The notes under the pieces: model-generated
What the model was told of the DNA's origin: nothing
The model's database searches: none
Seen by the model: only the letters and a program-made list of their open reading frames with translations
Part shown: positions 1-12,473 of the stretch, one piece after another
How the letters are laid out: each line of letters opens with the position of its first letter
Numbering within the stretch: position 1 is the stretch's first letter
Program-made: the position numbers and the translations under genes
Origin: Yponomeuta sedellus
Lineage: Eukaryota > Arthropoda > Insecta > Lepidoptera > Yponomeutidae
Direction: 5' to 3'
NCBI GenBank assembly: GCA_934045075.1
Contig: OW203734.1
Span: 15,667,680-15,731,679, forward strand
Length of the DNA stretch: 64,000 bases

Positions 1-670
1 GAGACTAAGACATGTTTTATTCCAGAGGTGAATACTCTACTTTTCACACCATCTGGGAGACAATAAAAAGACAGGGCTGCATAAGTTGAAAAATATTTAT
101 TAATATAAAGTCCACACTCTTTTACGGCTTAGCAACTTAAATTGAATATAACTTTGAAATTCGTATTTGCAATTCGCGCCTTTTTTTCTTTTTTTTATTG
201 GTGTTTCGCGCGGTCACACGACACAGTAGTTCAGAAAAAAAAGAAAAAAGGGGTGAGTTTCGAACAACAATTCGAATTTCGAATTGCAATGCGGGGCTTC
301 TTCATAGTTTTCATGCGAATTTTGACATTCTAAATTCAAATCACTTTATTCCCTAGGGAAATTCTTCATTATTATTGCCCTCGAGAGACAAGGCTTTACG
401 ATGATATTTGACGGTACGTAATAAGGCATTGTCGAGCAGGAGGTGTGAAAAATAAATATCATAAGTTGCTGAGTCTAGAACCTTTTCTGGTACCATGACT
501 CACAGCGCCTCCACCAGCTAAGCTCGCCTTGCCACGGCTGTATGAATTTAACTATTACTTTAATTATTTAATTATGGTATTTCTTACCTTAAGTGTGTTC
601 TTTAACTGGCCATGTTTATTATTTTCAAGATTTTATGTGTGTTGTTGTATTTGAATAAATGTTTTTCTAT
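1..670. other. AT-rich DNA without a recognised gene
   Basis: I see no supportable gene here. The short open frames lack coding character. The phrase 'ctcTacttttcacac' near 36-52 recurs near 1920-1934, so part of this stretch may be an old dispersed repeat. Confidence 0.4.
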
Positions 671-683
671 TCTTTTATAACTT

Positions 684-1053
684 GTCGATATCAACCCTTG
701 TATGTCCCAACTGTTAGGGCACGGGTCTCCTCTTGCATCGCAGGAAGGTTAGGCCATACTCCACCACGGGAGCCAAGACCGGGTTGGTAGGGGACAGTGG
801 CGGTCCTTACTGTCAGAAGTTATCAAGCCGCCCATAAGGCCTCTGAGATGGCTAAACGACTGCCATTACATGACAGCCGGCACCAATAGCTTACGTGTCT
901 TGCGAAGCACGGAAGCGCTCGAAACAAATGCCACTAGCGGCAGTCACGGGACAATCACCTATCCTGCACCAGACCGCGCCTGTTGTTGCTTAACTCAAGT
1001 AATTAATTCCAATCACTGTGTTCGATTAGGCCACGAGTGCTTCATAACTTATT
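684..1053 (-). repeat. SINE-5S copy 1 (5S-rRNA-like head)
   Basis: This copy is antisense to the given strand. The 3' end (tcgatatcaaccc) lies at about 685 and the 5S-like head at about 940-1045. It shares the whole body with the copies at 5814, 43576, 44570, 47241, 56268 and 60503: the 'ccataaggcctctga' block, the 'catgacagccggcacc' block and the head. The flanks share 'ataactt', a possible short target duplication. Confidence 0.75.
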
Positions 1054-1119
1054 ATTCCACTACTTTTTTTTTCTAAATACAGTCTAGAACCTGGGATCAA
1101 CAACCTAGGACTTAGATCA

Positions 1120-2110
1120 ATTTCCGCAACTTTTGGCAAATACGCTTTAAATTATTCTTGGACCTAGGTTCTTGTCAACAGGTTCTTAAATGAGCGCCAC
1201 GCGGTGTTAACAAACGTCAAAAGTGGAAAAAATCATATCTCCTTTTATAACGCGTCTTTGGAAAACATTAACATCATAGATCGCTACAACTGTGACAACT
1301 GCGGTAAGGCGCGTGATTTGATTCTAATTAGCACTGGATTCCACGTACTTGAAAGCTTAAAAAAAAACACAAATATCTCGACAGAGAGGATGGTTTCAAG
1401 CTTTCAAGTACGTGGATTCCTTATCACCGGACCTGTCTGTGGGCGTAGTGAGTGTTGTGTGTTGGCCAACTGCGAAAAATTAAAAGTTTACCCGAGACCA
1501 CGACAACTGTAACGCTGCCGAAGGCCGAAAATAATAATTAGTCAGTGTTGCCGCGACTACACGTTTTATTCCAAACAACCTTTATTCCACAACAAGCTTT
1601 CGTATTCGCCACACCAGACTTTAGGAGCGCACCGATGCACTGCACCTCTCTAACTTGATAACGCCGGTATTTTCTTTCGCTTGCAACTTTTTTAGGTCAA
1701 GTCGAGATGAGAGGCGTGATGAGGAATAGGGTATCTCTTCAGAGGCGGCGGCTAAGAGTGAACTTAGCAGGATTAGTAGGTAAATTTTCCACACTATGTC
1801 GACCTGGAAACTTAACGTAACACGACTGTTTACGGCCGACATTTTTTCAACTTTGTTGAGATACGTGTAGCTTTTAGAGCTTAGGGACCTAAAGATGTTT
1901 TATGTAGTAGAGGAATCCCTCTACTTTTCACACATAAATAGGTGATGATGTGGGAAACACATCAAGGATACCGTAAAAGTGATCCAGCTCGCGCTTCTGA
2001 CCTACTTACGAGCACGCCGCGATACGTCGTCGCAGTGGTGCCAACCTAACGACCGGTTACTTTTGAATAGCACACGACACTTGCTAAACTTAGTTTTTTC
2101 ATTCCGTGGA
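1120..2110. other. Non-coding stretch with a remnant of the 'acgggtct' MITE
   Basis: The part around 1440-1530 (phrases 'agtgagtgttgtgtg' and 'caactgtaacgctgcc') matches the interior of the MITEs at 13227-13402 and 62700-62906, so this is probably a decayed copy. The rest has no recognisable gene. Confidence 0.4.
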
Positions 2111-2116
2111 ATTCTG

Positions 2117-2298
2117 ACAGCTATCAGTTCAAAAACCTATTTAGAGGCTAAAAATTCCACCCATGCCGGGATTCAAACCCGCGACCTCTGGCCATCCGTG
2201 CCAGCGCTCTTTCCAACTGAGCTAATGGGCGACTCACCGGCATCAGTGAAATTTCGAACCTCTTTACAATATTCTCTGTATTACGTACAGCTATCATT
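2117..2298 (-). repeat. SINE-A copy, tRNA-derived, older subfamily
   Basis: The element lies at 2129-2286 between imperfect 12-bp duplications (2117-2128 and 2287-2298, acagctatcagtt-like). On the minus strand it reads from a 5' unit (ctgtacgtaatacagag) through a tRNA-like part with A-box and B-box-like motifs (ggtttgaatcccgg here) to 'taaataggttttt'. It lacks the 'gtccttagcacgggttag' tail seen in younger copies. Confidence 0.75.
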
Positions 2299-2299
2299 T

Positions 2300-3200
2300 C
2301 TTGACTTTTGTAAAACATAAAATAATATCAAGCATTTTATTTCTTATTGCCCTCAAATGGGGTTGTTCCACTGGACCAAATATTGCCCATTTTCGGTGGA
2401 GAGCTTGTTTAATGATAATAATAATAACTATAAAGTTCATACAACACAATCACTTAGTAGCAACACTTATGAAATGTCAGAATTCTACGGAATAAAAAAA
2501 CAGTGGTAGTTAGCCAGTGTCGGCTAGGTCTACCTCACGATGGGCTGGTTGAGAGAGCGGAATGGGAGGTGAAGTGAATGGACTTACTTGGTGATGGTGG
2601 ATGATGGCTCGCTTTAGCTGTTGAGCAGATGATGAGCGGTGATGGATGAGCTGATGCGTCCAGCGTACGGAGAATACTCCAGCACTGTTCACTTATAGTC
2701 TAATATTGTCAATATATTGTTCTTTGAGCTGATAAAGTTTCTTGGTCACCAAATGTCTATCACTTCACGAGAATTCGAGCACTTATCACGCGCGTATGTC
2801 ACCGTGCGAATGTGTATGCAGATGGCTGGATAAAATAGTAGCGAGCGAGCGGCACGAGCGACGGCACCGGAACGACTAGAATAATGAACAATAAGTGACC
2901 ACAGATTCATGATTACGTCGCGCGATCGATTCTCGCGCGAACAAACAGTTTTTTTTTAAGTGGCCTATATAGTCTCTCTCTCTCTCTCTGTGTGAGAAGG
3001 ACTGTGCCCTACTGCAGTGGGAAGAATATAGCCTTCTATTGTTTCTCGATACAGATTAATATGATGACCTCTTTATTGCACAGAGAAAAATGTGCAAATA
3101 CGGTTCGTTTTCTACCAATCGGGTGATTGGTAGAAAACGAACCGGCAGGAGATATAATGAAGGAAAAGCTTGCAAAAAGAGATACCAACAAGACTATACC
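2300..3200. other. Non-coding DNA with a short TC tract
   Basis: No gene is supported. A short (tc)n tract lies near 2972-2990. A perfect short hairpin at 3101-3144 is listed separately. Confidence 0.4.
3101..3144. repeat. Perfect 20-bp inverted repeat with 4-nt loop
   Basis: The arm 3101-3120 (cggttcgttttctaccaatc) is exactly complementary to 3125-3144, with loop gggt. Nothing around it suggests a gene or a terminator. It may be a template-switch palindrome. Confidence 0.85.
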
Positions 3201-3204
3201 AAGA

Positions 3205-3412
3205 CAGAAGGCCTCTGTGGCGTAGCGGTAGCGCATCTGCCTACCGAGGTGCCGGGTTCAATCCCCGGCTGGGGTGAAAAAAAAACCCCAGGTCTTGGAT
3301 CTTTACATGTTTGAGATGCCGTTGTTTTTTAGTACCGACGACACAGGGTATCCTAGTGAGGGGCCAGAAGCAATGTATGTGCCTGTATGTAAATGTTACG
3401 TTAAATAGTTAA
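3205..3412 (+). repeat. SINE-C copy 1, tRNA-derived
   Basis: The head 'gtggcgtagcggtagcgc' and the B-box-like 'gggttcaatccccgg' look tRNA-derived. They are followed by an A-run, 'cccaggtcttggat', and a body ending 'gccagaagcaatgtatgtgcc'. The same order recurs at 35718-35930, and the body alone recurs reversed at 13465-13568 and in part at 8010-8060. Confidence 0.7.
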
Positions 3413-5029
3413 ATTACAGCTATTAATTAACAGTTCCATGGAAACTGATAGCGGGGGTGTGAATACTCAACTATATAGAACAGCGACCTATAGAACTTTA
3501 CTACATACTAATAGGGTAACATATAATAACCGTTCCATATAGTAAACCCTGCTGAGTCAAATGCTGAGTCAGCTGTCAATTGCAGCATCAAAGATCAAAT
3601 ACCACCACAAAGTACGTAATGTTTTTTTTCTATCAATATTTTCTTTTGTGTTGTCTTAAGTTTTAATTAATGTAAAGAAAGAAAGTGAACTACATTTATT
3701 GCCAAAACACAAATTATACACAAACATATTTATATATATGTATATACACAAAAAAAAAAACAAAAAATTCACATAAAAACAGACCGATCATAAGATCAGA
3801 CTAAAACCATAGAAATTGAAATTGAAACATATGAACATATGCGTGTGTAACTGTTGTTTTTTCACTTTTTTCTTTCACTCTCTTTCTTTGCTAATTTATT
3901 GTTGTATAATATGAACTACACCTATACCACGATTACAAACAAATAAATCTGCAGCAGTACAAGCGTCTGAAAAAAATATTACTTTACCAACAAAATTTAT
4001 TCAAGAGTCGAAACCACACCGAACATAGAGCATTCTGTTCTGTATCTAGGCAAATGATAAAATTCGTCTACGTTAGCTTGTTCAATTCCTATGATTTGTG
4101 GGAGGTGAGGCGGCGCTTAAAGTGAATCGACGCAATCTCTCTCAAAGAGCGAATGACTCGGGGTCCTTCACTAGCAATTTGGCTCCAACTCAATGGCAAT
4201 CGGAAACCACATAAAAGATTTGCCCGCTCTTCTGAAATAGTGCTTTGCTAGTAAAAAGCATTGGCACTTTACTTTGTGCCGGGAAAAGTCCTTGCTCCCC
4301 TTGCAACTGTTCCGAAAACGTTTCATTTGTATTATTACGAATGTTGACAGTTTTTTACATTAGTTTCTTTATGCAGTAAATAGTTACCTAAATGTTAATT
4401 ACTTCTATCAATAAAAATATTGATATCAACAAAAACACTCCACAGAGCAACATAGAATTGATTATGTCCTTAAAGACTCACCGTATTAATTTGCTAATCT
4501 ACTAGAAATAGCTATCAGTTAAACAGGCACAAAAAAGACAATTTACAGCTGTTAGATTAAAAGGGGCGCTAATATGTATGTCGTCCACTGTAGGTACGGA
4601 GTTATCCGATATTACCTACTCCAAACTGCTAAATAAATACATATTTTGACACTTTAGAATGGTCAAATAACCGATAGAGTAGAGACATAGTTAAATATGT
4701 ACAGAAACCTTTATTGAACAACCAGAGAAAAAATAATTATAATTACAAATTCTTAAATCTGAATGCCTAATATTATACAATTGGCGTCTGACCGCTTAGA
4801 GCGATGTCTTCGAGACAATCTTTGGATGGTGTAGAGTGGACTGCGGGAAAAATATAGTCGGTACGATTTACATAATATGTGTATAAGTATAAGTTACAAA
4901 ATATTGCACGGATTTAAGTACTTACAATTACAGATTGTAGGTGTATAATATACATAAATATTTACAAACTAAATACATATAAACAACAGCTTTACAGTCT
5001 AAGCAGTGAGGTGTTTTGATTTCACCAAA
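3413..5029. other. AT-rich DNA, no gene seen
   Basis: There are no convincing coding regions. A reversed fragment of the LINE-type 3' module ('gataaggccgcc' family) lies near 4756-4830. Confidence 0.4.
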
Positions 5030-5251
5030 GCCTTAAAATAATTCAAAAACCTATTTAGAGGCTAAAAATTTCACCCATGCCGGGATTCGAACCCGCAACC
5101 TCTGGCTATCCGTGCCAGCGCTCTACCAATTGAGCCAATGGGCGACTCACCCGCATCAGTGAAATTTCGAACCTCTCTTCGTTTTTGAATTTGTCCTTAG
5201 CACGGGTTAGTGCATTAAAAATAAAAATAGTATAGCCTTAAAATAATTCAA
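5030..5251. repeat. SINE-A copy with inverted body and direct tail
   Basis: Exact 17-bp duplications (gccttaaaataattcaa, 5030-5046 and 5235-5251) bracket the unit. Inside, the SINE body is reversed (aaacctatttagaggc to gaacctct). It is followed in forward orientation by only the SINE tail (ttgtccttagcacgggttag, then an A-rich end). One duplication pair around two opposed segments implies a single insertion. Confidence 0.85.
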
Positions 5252-5509
5252 GGATTTTGCTTTTCTCACTTCTATGGGCAGGTCCTTCCATAAATGGACT
5301 GCCTGAACCGTGAAGGACGAGTTCTAAAATTACTTTACAATCACGAAAATTACCTATTATAGAAGGGCAAATGCTAGTATACCAGAAACTGGAGATGTTA
5401 TAGTTTTAGTATCCTACAAGATTGTGCTGTATGAATATCATTACTATACTGTAGCTTATACACGTAGGTACGTGTATATAGCCACTCGTTACGTAGTGCT
5501 GTAGTACCA

Positions 5510-5645
5510 CTGTAGCGCACAGGCCTTCTCTCAGAGTGTGGGCTTAATCACCTCGCGTGACAACCGCTATTGCACATGGTTTCAACTGACGTATGTGAAC
5601 ACCTCAGACACACACACAGATCTCCTCACGACGTGTTACATATAT
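5510..5645 (-). repeat. SINE-D fragment (3' half)
   Basis: The phrases 'tgtagcgcacaggccttct' and 'gtatgtgaacacctcagac' match the 3' half of SINE-D copies at 56735 and elsewhere. The head is missing. Confidence 0.45.
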
Positions 5646-5690
5646 ATAAAAGAACATATATATAAACATCTATAAAATATGGGTAAAGTA

Positions 5691-5748
5691 ATCTTGACGT
5701 TGGAGTTATATTACGGATTCAGGCTCAATATAACTCCAACGTCAAGAT
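5691..5748. repeat. Perfect 22-bp hairpin, 14-nt loop
   Basis: 5691-5712 (atcttgacgttggagtta...) is exactly complementary to 5727-5748. Pairing weakens outward into a 'tatgggt' shared by both sides, so a longer older inverted repeat may underlie it. Confidence 0.85.
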
Positions 5749-5800
5749 AACCCATAATAAGGCCAACGATTGTCAATGCAATGGGATTTGGTATGTACGT

Positions 5801-6166
5801 AAAATGTAAGTATAGATCGATCGATATCAACCCTTGTATGTCCCCACTGCCGAGGCACGGGTCTCTTCCTGCAACGCAGAAAGGTTAGGCCATACTCCAC
5901 CACGGGGGCCATGCTGTCAGAAGTTATGAAGCCGCCCATAAGGCCTCTGACATGGCTTAACGACTGCCAATACATGACAGCCGGCACCAACGGCTTGACG
6001 TGCCTTATGAAGCACGAAAGCGCTCGGAAAAATGCCACTAGCGGTAGTCACGGTCACGGGACGGTCACCCATCCTGCAACTGACCGCGCCTGTTGTTGCT
6101 TAACTCAAGTGATTGATTCTAATCACTTGGTTCAGCTAGGCCACGAGCGCTTCAAAATGTAAGTAT
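5801..6166 (-). repeat. SINE-5S copy 2 with 13-bp target duplication
   Basis: Exact duplications 'aaaatgtaagtat' at 5801-5813 and 6154-6166 bound a complete SINE at 5814-6153, antisense to the given strand. In its own sense it begins with a 5S-rRNA-like head containing 'agttaagcaacaacaggcgc' and 'ggatgggtgaccgt', the positions of the 5S A-box and C-box. It ends 'agggttgatatcgat'. Confidence 0.88.
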
Positions 6167-6169
6167 TTT

Positions 6170-9100
6170 AATATAATTACTACCTATACCTCACAAATAT
6201 TACATGCTGCTTTCAATTGTTTACAGCTCCATAAAAAGATAACAAACTGATAATTAGCGAATCGTTTATGAAACAACCATGCGTGGCTGAGCAGGGCATT
6301 ACGCAAACAAATCGCCTCGGCTTTTTAAGGGCAGTTTTAATCAAAAGATAAATACCTAACTACGAGAGGCGCTGTTTATCGGACTGAACAAAACGGCATG
6401 CCCGTATAACCAGACATAAATTATTAACATAATTTTATTCTGTATCCTAACCATAATAAACGATACGGCATTTTTACATCTAAAGTATCTTCCCTAAAAG
6501 TACTAATTTGGCCTCTAGATTCCTTGCAAAAAAAATCGATAAGCACTCTTAATAATTTTTTGTTACGTACTTATGCCTATCTGCTAAAGCTCTTCTTAAA
6601 ACACGATTTATGTATAAAAGTTCACAGTAACGCTCACAAGTCATCTAAAAGTTTGCTATTGTAGATTTTTCACAATTTTTGTCGTAAAACACAAGTTGTA
6701 AACTCGTAAATATCCTCGAAACCGTTCGGCAAACAGTCTGGCAAAGTTTTCGCAGCTTCCCAGATAAAGCGGCTAATACCGGCTGAACATTTTTCAAAGT
6801 TCCGATACCGGTATTAACTGGTTTAGTCTAAATTAATGCGGCTACGGACACCAGTGTCTTGGTGACAACTTTACGAGAAATACTCCTTGGTATCTTGTTC
6901 GTTTCCGTTAGCGCTCAGGGATTGTGATGAATGATCGCGGTTTCACCGTCCGCCTTTCCATCTTTATTAATATTTATTTCTTCTGGGAGACCTTTTCGAC
7001 GTATCGACGTCTCCCAGGTACTTAGTTACATCAGAGCGGCATATCAGCGGGAAAAGAATTTCCGTTTTCCAACGTGTCCATGAAAATGAAGTGGAACTTC
7101 CAATTCATTAAAAAAAGGCGCCGAAGATCTGGCCTACTGGAAACTTTTTAGACACAAGAAACAATCGACGAACTTTTGACCACTGCCGCTGAAACCAATG
7201 TAAAGACATGATACTACTTGGTAAAGAGTAGATAAATAGATGGCTGGTATTCACAACACAGGTTTTTTGCCTACTGTGAATACCATTCTACACCAAATAT
7301 GCCATAATAATAAATATGTACCTACCTATTACTGTACCGTGTATCTTGTAACATTGATTCAATAAAAAAATACCTTATCTTATAGATAGATAGAAAACAC
7401 TTTATTGTACATAAAAATAGAAATTACACATATATTTCTTAAACTAAGAGTACAGACGGCGCCGTTATCACTAAAAGTGATCTCTTTCAGACAACCTTTG
7501 GATGAACTGGACTAAAGGACATAAGAGAAGGAAGTAGATGTACAAAAAAAACATAGAAAACGATAATTCCAGAGGTACCCATATAAATACATGCCTAATT
7601 AACAGTTTGAATAAATAAAATTATCAACAGGTACATACAAATAATTTACTTTTAACCCTTAATAAGGCATGAGTTGTGATTTTTTATTTGTTCCCCTTGC
7701 CCACTTACCATAATCGAACTGCCTGCACGGTGAAGGAACAACCATACTCGTAGATAGTGGAGTGATGGGATGGGATCTTTAAGAGCAGGTTTTGGGAAGA
7801 GCGAAGAGAAAGGATATGAGAGGAGTAAAGAAACTCGAAGCGCTCTTTAAGATAGGAAGGAGTAGCTGGATTAAACAGTACGCAATATAGAAGAGAGAGT
7901 TTATGCGTATTCCGGCGGAGAATTAATATGACGTAGTATCAAATAGTAATATGTAGTATCAAAGAGGCAGTCGATCTCAATAAAGAAGCTGAACAGCGAC
8001 CGATACCGACCGAGTGCGGGGCCAGAAGCAATGCACATGCCTGTAGCAAATGTTATATTATGTCACCGACAATCTATTGCACACCGACTCCTTAAAAATT
8101 ATGAATCTTTTAAACGGTGCAGCCCATCTTTTAAACGGTGCAGCCCATTAAACTAATGCGCCTATTGAGCATGAAATGTATTTGTGGGCTAAAGTCTTGC
8201 CGGAAAACATACTTACTCTGAAGATCAAGACGAAATGCCAACAAAACAATAACAAAGACTAAACCACGAAGTTCGGGCCCTTGGCTGAAAACTGGCTCTT
8301 TAACACAATCAACCTGCATTGAACAGTTCACCATCCGAAAGGCTTTGCGAAAGTCCCACACTTATCAAAGTAGACAGAGAAGCGGCGGATTCCCAAAATT
8401 TGCAGACCCATTTCCCTCTCCTTCATTGTAAACATTTCGAGCACATCATTGCCGTCCTCGAAGCGGTGTTCGTGGAACAATTGGCAACAGATCCTAGACG
8501 TAGAAGATGAATACCTACGAGAGAGACCTCGTTACTAGATCAATTTCCGCCAATTTTGCCACGGCTTATGAAACCAGATTCATCTAATTATTTACCTTAG
8601 CACGAGACTTCCAGCTTACTCAAATGATTGCACAGATTCTTGCCAATTGCATATAATACAGGTCTATCCAGGCACTTAACCAAGGATGGTGCAAGCAGAA
8701 AAAAGCATTGAACTAGCTCTCGTACTGTTTTCAGTCGTATCTTTGAACGATTATTGAGCTGGCCATGACATCACAGGATTTTACATAAATTATAAACTGA
8801 AGAGCCAAACTTTTTCAGTTAGCATGGATAATTGTATCGTCTTCCTTCCAGGATAACACTAGCAAGAACACTAGTTTCTGAATTCCATTTAGTGATAAGG
8901 CCGCCGTCTATACTGTTAGGTTAAGAAATATCTGTGTAACCTTCTTTTTAAGTAAAAGAGAGCGTCCAGAAAACTGGCACCACGTTTACACCAAAATATC
9001 AATTTGAGTACCGCTTTTGTTTCACATAGCCCCGTAGAAACTTGGTCGTATTGACACCACCTATTTTACACCTATTGATTTTTCAACAATTGCTGTGGAT

Positions 9101-9305
9101 TTTGGTAAAATAAAAACTCAAATATAATTAATTTTACCACGGCAGAGAAAATAACAACCACACGCAGCTTGATAAACAGGACTATACATCGAAAGTTAAT
9201 TTGAATTAACTATCATTATGGAAAGTTCACACTGTTTAGACGTTTCAGATCATTTATGCACCGTATTTTTTGATTTTTGGTTAGTAAGACACTTTTAATG
9301 CAGTG
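6170..9305. other. Long stretch without a recognised gene
   Basis: Mostly AT-rich DNA. I recognise only repeat fragments: the LINE-type 3' module reversed near 7440-7515 and forward near 8895-8945, and a SINE-C tail near 8010-8060. The short frames around 8131-8510 show no domain I know. A near-perfect repeat of 'cttttaaacggtgcagccca' occurs at 8107-8148. Confidence 0.4.
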
Positions 9306-9310
9306 ACAAT

Positions 9311-9415
9311 TTTAAAAACTTATTTGTAGGCTAAAAATTTCACCCATGTCGGGACTCGAACCCGCGACCTCTGGCTAACCGTTCCAACGCTAAATAGGTT
9401 TCTAAAAGAGTATTA
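9311..9415 (-). repeat. SINE-A remnant, body reversed with a short forward end
   Basis: The reversed body (aaaaacttatttgtaggc ... gttccaacgc) is followed directly by 'taaataggttt' in forward sense. This resembles a decayed version of the inverted copies elsewhere. No clear target duplication survives. Confidence 0.55.
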
Positions 9416-9689
9416 ACCAATATTTCCACTGTTTATTGCTAAGCTATAACTACTATGCATACTGACAAGCAAAAATGATAGATAGAGCGTAATAAATACT
9501 CTTTGCATACTCGATAATGATTGATCGTGACTACGTTTATTTGATATCCATCCATTTATCATGCACAAAACATAGAATTAAATTAACATTTCATGCCTAA
9601 TACGTCATTGTCGACACAACAATATGATTGAATGGTTTTAGGTGAACTACCAATGCTCCCTCTATTGTCATCATATATAATGTTGACCA

Positions 9690-10058
9690 AAAAAGCCATG
9701 GTAGCGTAGTGCGCTGAACAATGAACTTATAAGTGAGAGACCCAGGTTTGATTCCCAATGCGGGCATGTCCCTATGACTTTGTCAATTTTCAAAGTTACG
9801 AACAGCTGTGAATTTGTAGCAGTAATACCACACGTTAACTTAAAAGTCATGTGAGGAACCCCAGGTTTGGTTGGCTTCACACGTATTGATTTGTCTTTCC
9901 TGTGGGATAGGCCGACTGAGCTGTCAGGAGAGTGTGGGTGCTGGGCATATCTTCGCCATCTCAAAAAAATGTCTCAGGCACTGTAGCGCCGAGTAGTCTT
10001 TTCATTCTTCTAATGTTCGTAAAGGCGCTACTGGACGCTGTATAAATCATCTCATTGC
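9690..10058 (+). repeat. SINE-D copy, full length
   Basis: The head has a tRNA-like organisation ('ccatggtagcgtagtgcg', then 'caggtttgattcccaatgc'). The body includes 'ccgactgagctgtcagg', and the end is 'ggacgctgtataaatcatctcattg'. The copy at 20236-20612 is its reverse, with the same end. Confidence 0.7.
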
Positions 10059-11750
10059 GTGGATGCAAAAGCCAAAGTCGAGTAAGTAAAGAATGTATAA
10101 TTGCAAATAGCCAGTAAAACTGGGCGAGCGTTTGTAACGATTGTTACAAGTGTCAAATCCTGATCTATACACCTTCGATATACAGGTTTACAAATTCTTT
10201 TATATGCATTATTGCAATAAAAACATGTACATACGATTAATCTAGTCCTTAGGTCTATTTTCTCCTTAAAAACAGAATGACAAACAGAAACGAGTTGGTT
10301 AGGCCGGATTTTCACAATTTTTATGCTCTAACAGAGTGGTTATCTAAGAAATTAAAACAGTCCGGCTGTTTCATTTTAAAACAGAGCAAGAGCCACTGGA
10401 CAAATTTTAGCGGTGACATATAAAACGGTTTTGTCATTTTGTTTCAATACCGTGGTAAAACGATTCACAGAGCTGTGGTCGCTTTTCTTGAGCTCACTCT
10501 CATTCAGAGCTGAATGAGAGTGAGCTCAATAAAAGCGGCCAAACCTTGCCATACAATATAATGACATTTCTCTGTAGTCAATATTATAGTCCGCTCGGAC
10601 GGTGATGTACATACATACACCTTAGTGAATTCAGATTTCTGTTTTAGTTTCAAACGGTGTTCTGCTTGTGCCAAAAAGAGTACAAATTACTGCTGCAACA
10701 CAGTCTGTTCTGAGACCCGATTTTCGGACGTGCATATTTTTATTGCATAAACCGTAGGACTTTATCATTTCAAATAGTAGACGAGAACAATCGAGTGCCA
10801 AATAGGTTTACGAGTTCTTAAAAACAGACATGCTCTACCTGACTAAAAATCATTCCTTGGTCAAAGTTAACCCTTTATAGGGCAAAAGCGAAATTAGTAT
10901 GGCGGCTGTATCAATTCTAACTTAAAAACCGGTTTCTACTACCTGTTCAGCACAAACCATTATTGTACCTACTTCATAAATAGAGATTTAGATTATGATT
11001 TATATACCAAATTCAAGGAAAATAAATAAATAATCTATTAACTTACCTTGAAACACGTAAATATCACATTTTACCACTAAATTGTTTAATTATATATATC
11101 AAACATAATCACCTCTCCTGGTCGTAAACACTTATTGAGACGGAAGACACAAACGTAACCACCACTTTGTCACACCCTACCAAGATCATGTGACTAACTT
11201 CACTTTGGTGGTTTCACTTGTTGCTTGCGTCCGTTCAGGGAAGACTCATTTAAACAATAAAGTCGACTACCAATGCAAGCTCACATGAATTATGAGCCTT
11301 ATAATCAACCTTGACAGGTGATTACAGCTGCCATACTAATTTCGCTTTTGCCCTATAAAGTTTTAAATACGTTAGTTGAAAAATATGTTTTTGTTATTAA
11401 AGAACATACAATAATTGGTGATTTCGAGAAAGAAAGATTTAAGCCCGATAATCACAGTGTCAGGAACTAACTTGAAGAGAGAGTCAACAAGTACAAATAT
11501 CTACTTAGGAACATAAATGTCTACGAGACATTCCCTCGATTTCATCGCGGGTTAACATAATATTCGTTTACGCGTTTGTACCACACACTTGTATTATAAA
11601 ATTAAACAAACCGCAAACCGCGTGTGGAAGTGGCATAGCACAATGTACAATAGGGAAAACATACAAATGTAAAAATGTGTTTAAAAGTATGGTAAAATAA
11701 TCTATGTCGCGAGCATATTAGTAAATATCAACTCACCGTCCTACGAGTAG
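10059..11750. other. AT-rich DNA, no gene seen
   Basis: I see no supportable coding sequence. A long hairpin at 10477-10540 is listed separately. 'actttatagggcaaaagcgaaa' near 10870 is mirrored near 11339-11360, so 10870-11360 may be an old TIR element. Confidence 0.4.
10477..10540. repeat. Long near-perfect hairpin (about 29-bp arms)
   Basis: Left arm ggtcgcttttcttgagctca... and right arm ...tgagctcaataaaagcggcc pair with only a couple of mismatches around a tiny loop at 'cagagctg'. The palindrome contains two gagctc sites. No gene is adjacent. Confidence 0.8.
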
Positions 11751-11871
11751 TATCACATTATAAAGGTGAAAGTTTGTGATTGTGTATGTTTGTTACTTTT
11801 TCACGTCTAAACGGCTGGAACGTAATAAAATTTGCCATGGAGTTAGCTGACACCCTGGATTAATAAATGGG

Positions 11872-12150
11872 CTACGTTTTCAAGCGGTGGTAATGGAGCG
11901 GTGTAGAACGCCGGCTTCTCAATCGGCAGGTCGTGGGTAAGAACCCCGGCATGTACTAATGACTTTGTTTTCTAATTTATGTACATTAGTGAAATTATAA
12001 TAGCAATGCCACCGCTGACGATGAAGGAAAACATCGTAAGGAAACCCTAGTGTCTGAAGTGTTAACGTACCTCAGCGCTTGCTCCGTACAATGGCCCAAC
12101 TATGAGGCTAAGTGCGGAAATTGCAAGTCTAACTAACTAGACTATGTTTT
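11872..12150 (+). repeat. SINE-D inserted in the Helitron remnant
   Basis: SINE-D at 11881-12141 sits between 'ctacgtttt' (11872-11880) and 'ctatgtttt' (12142-12150), one mismatch apart. Its head reads 'gtggtaatggagcggtgtag' and its B-box-like part 'gtgggtaagaaccccggc'. Confidence 0.75.
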
Positions 12151-12166
12151 ACTGCGGGAAATTTTT

Positions 12167-12387
12167 TTTTACTGTAAGTGATGCAAATTACTTCAGCCAG
12201 ATGTCGCTGCCTGTACGTAATACAGAGAATATTGTAAAGAGTTTCAAAATTTCACTGATGCCGGTGAGTCGCCCATTAGCTCAGTTGAAAAGAGCGCTGG
12301 CGCGGATAGCCAGAGGTCGCGGTTTCGAATCCCGGCATGGGTGGAATTTTTAGCCTCTAAATAGGTTTTTAAAATATCTTTTACTGT
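12167..12387 (+). repeat. SINE-A inserted in the Helitron remnant, forward
   Basis: Bounded by 'ttttactgt' at 12167-12175 and 12379-12387. It shows the full 5' unit (gtgatgcaaattacttcagc), the tRNA-like part and the end 'taaataggtttttaaaa', without the longer tail. It is a straight, uninverted copy of the older subfamily. Confidence 0.8.
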
Positions 12388-12473
12388 TAATACACAATTT
12401 ATTTTCCCTAAAAACCGCGGTTAACACCGCGGGTCACAGCTAGTTATACTTAAATAAAAGTAGTGAAATTTAC

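Larger units (their letters stand above)
11755..12444 (+). mobile_element. Helitron-like remnant split by two SINEs
   Basis: The pieces 11755-11880, 12142-12175 and 12379-12444 together read as one lepidopteran repeat: 'gttagctgacaccctggatt', 'gctacgttttactgcggg', 'accgcggttaacaccgcggg' and a terminal CTAGT. A short hairpin before CTRRT followed by T is the Helitron 3' signature. Related ends occur at 57540 and 57960. No Rep/helicase is present. Confidence 0.6.

Noticed and set aside
940..1045. Possible 5S rRNA gene fragment
   Set aside because: The 5S-like part occurs only as the head of a longer dispersed repeat with many copies.
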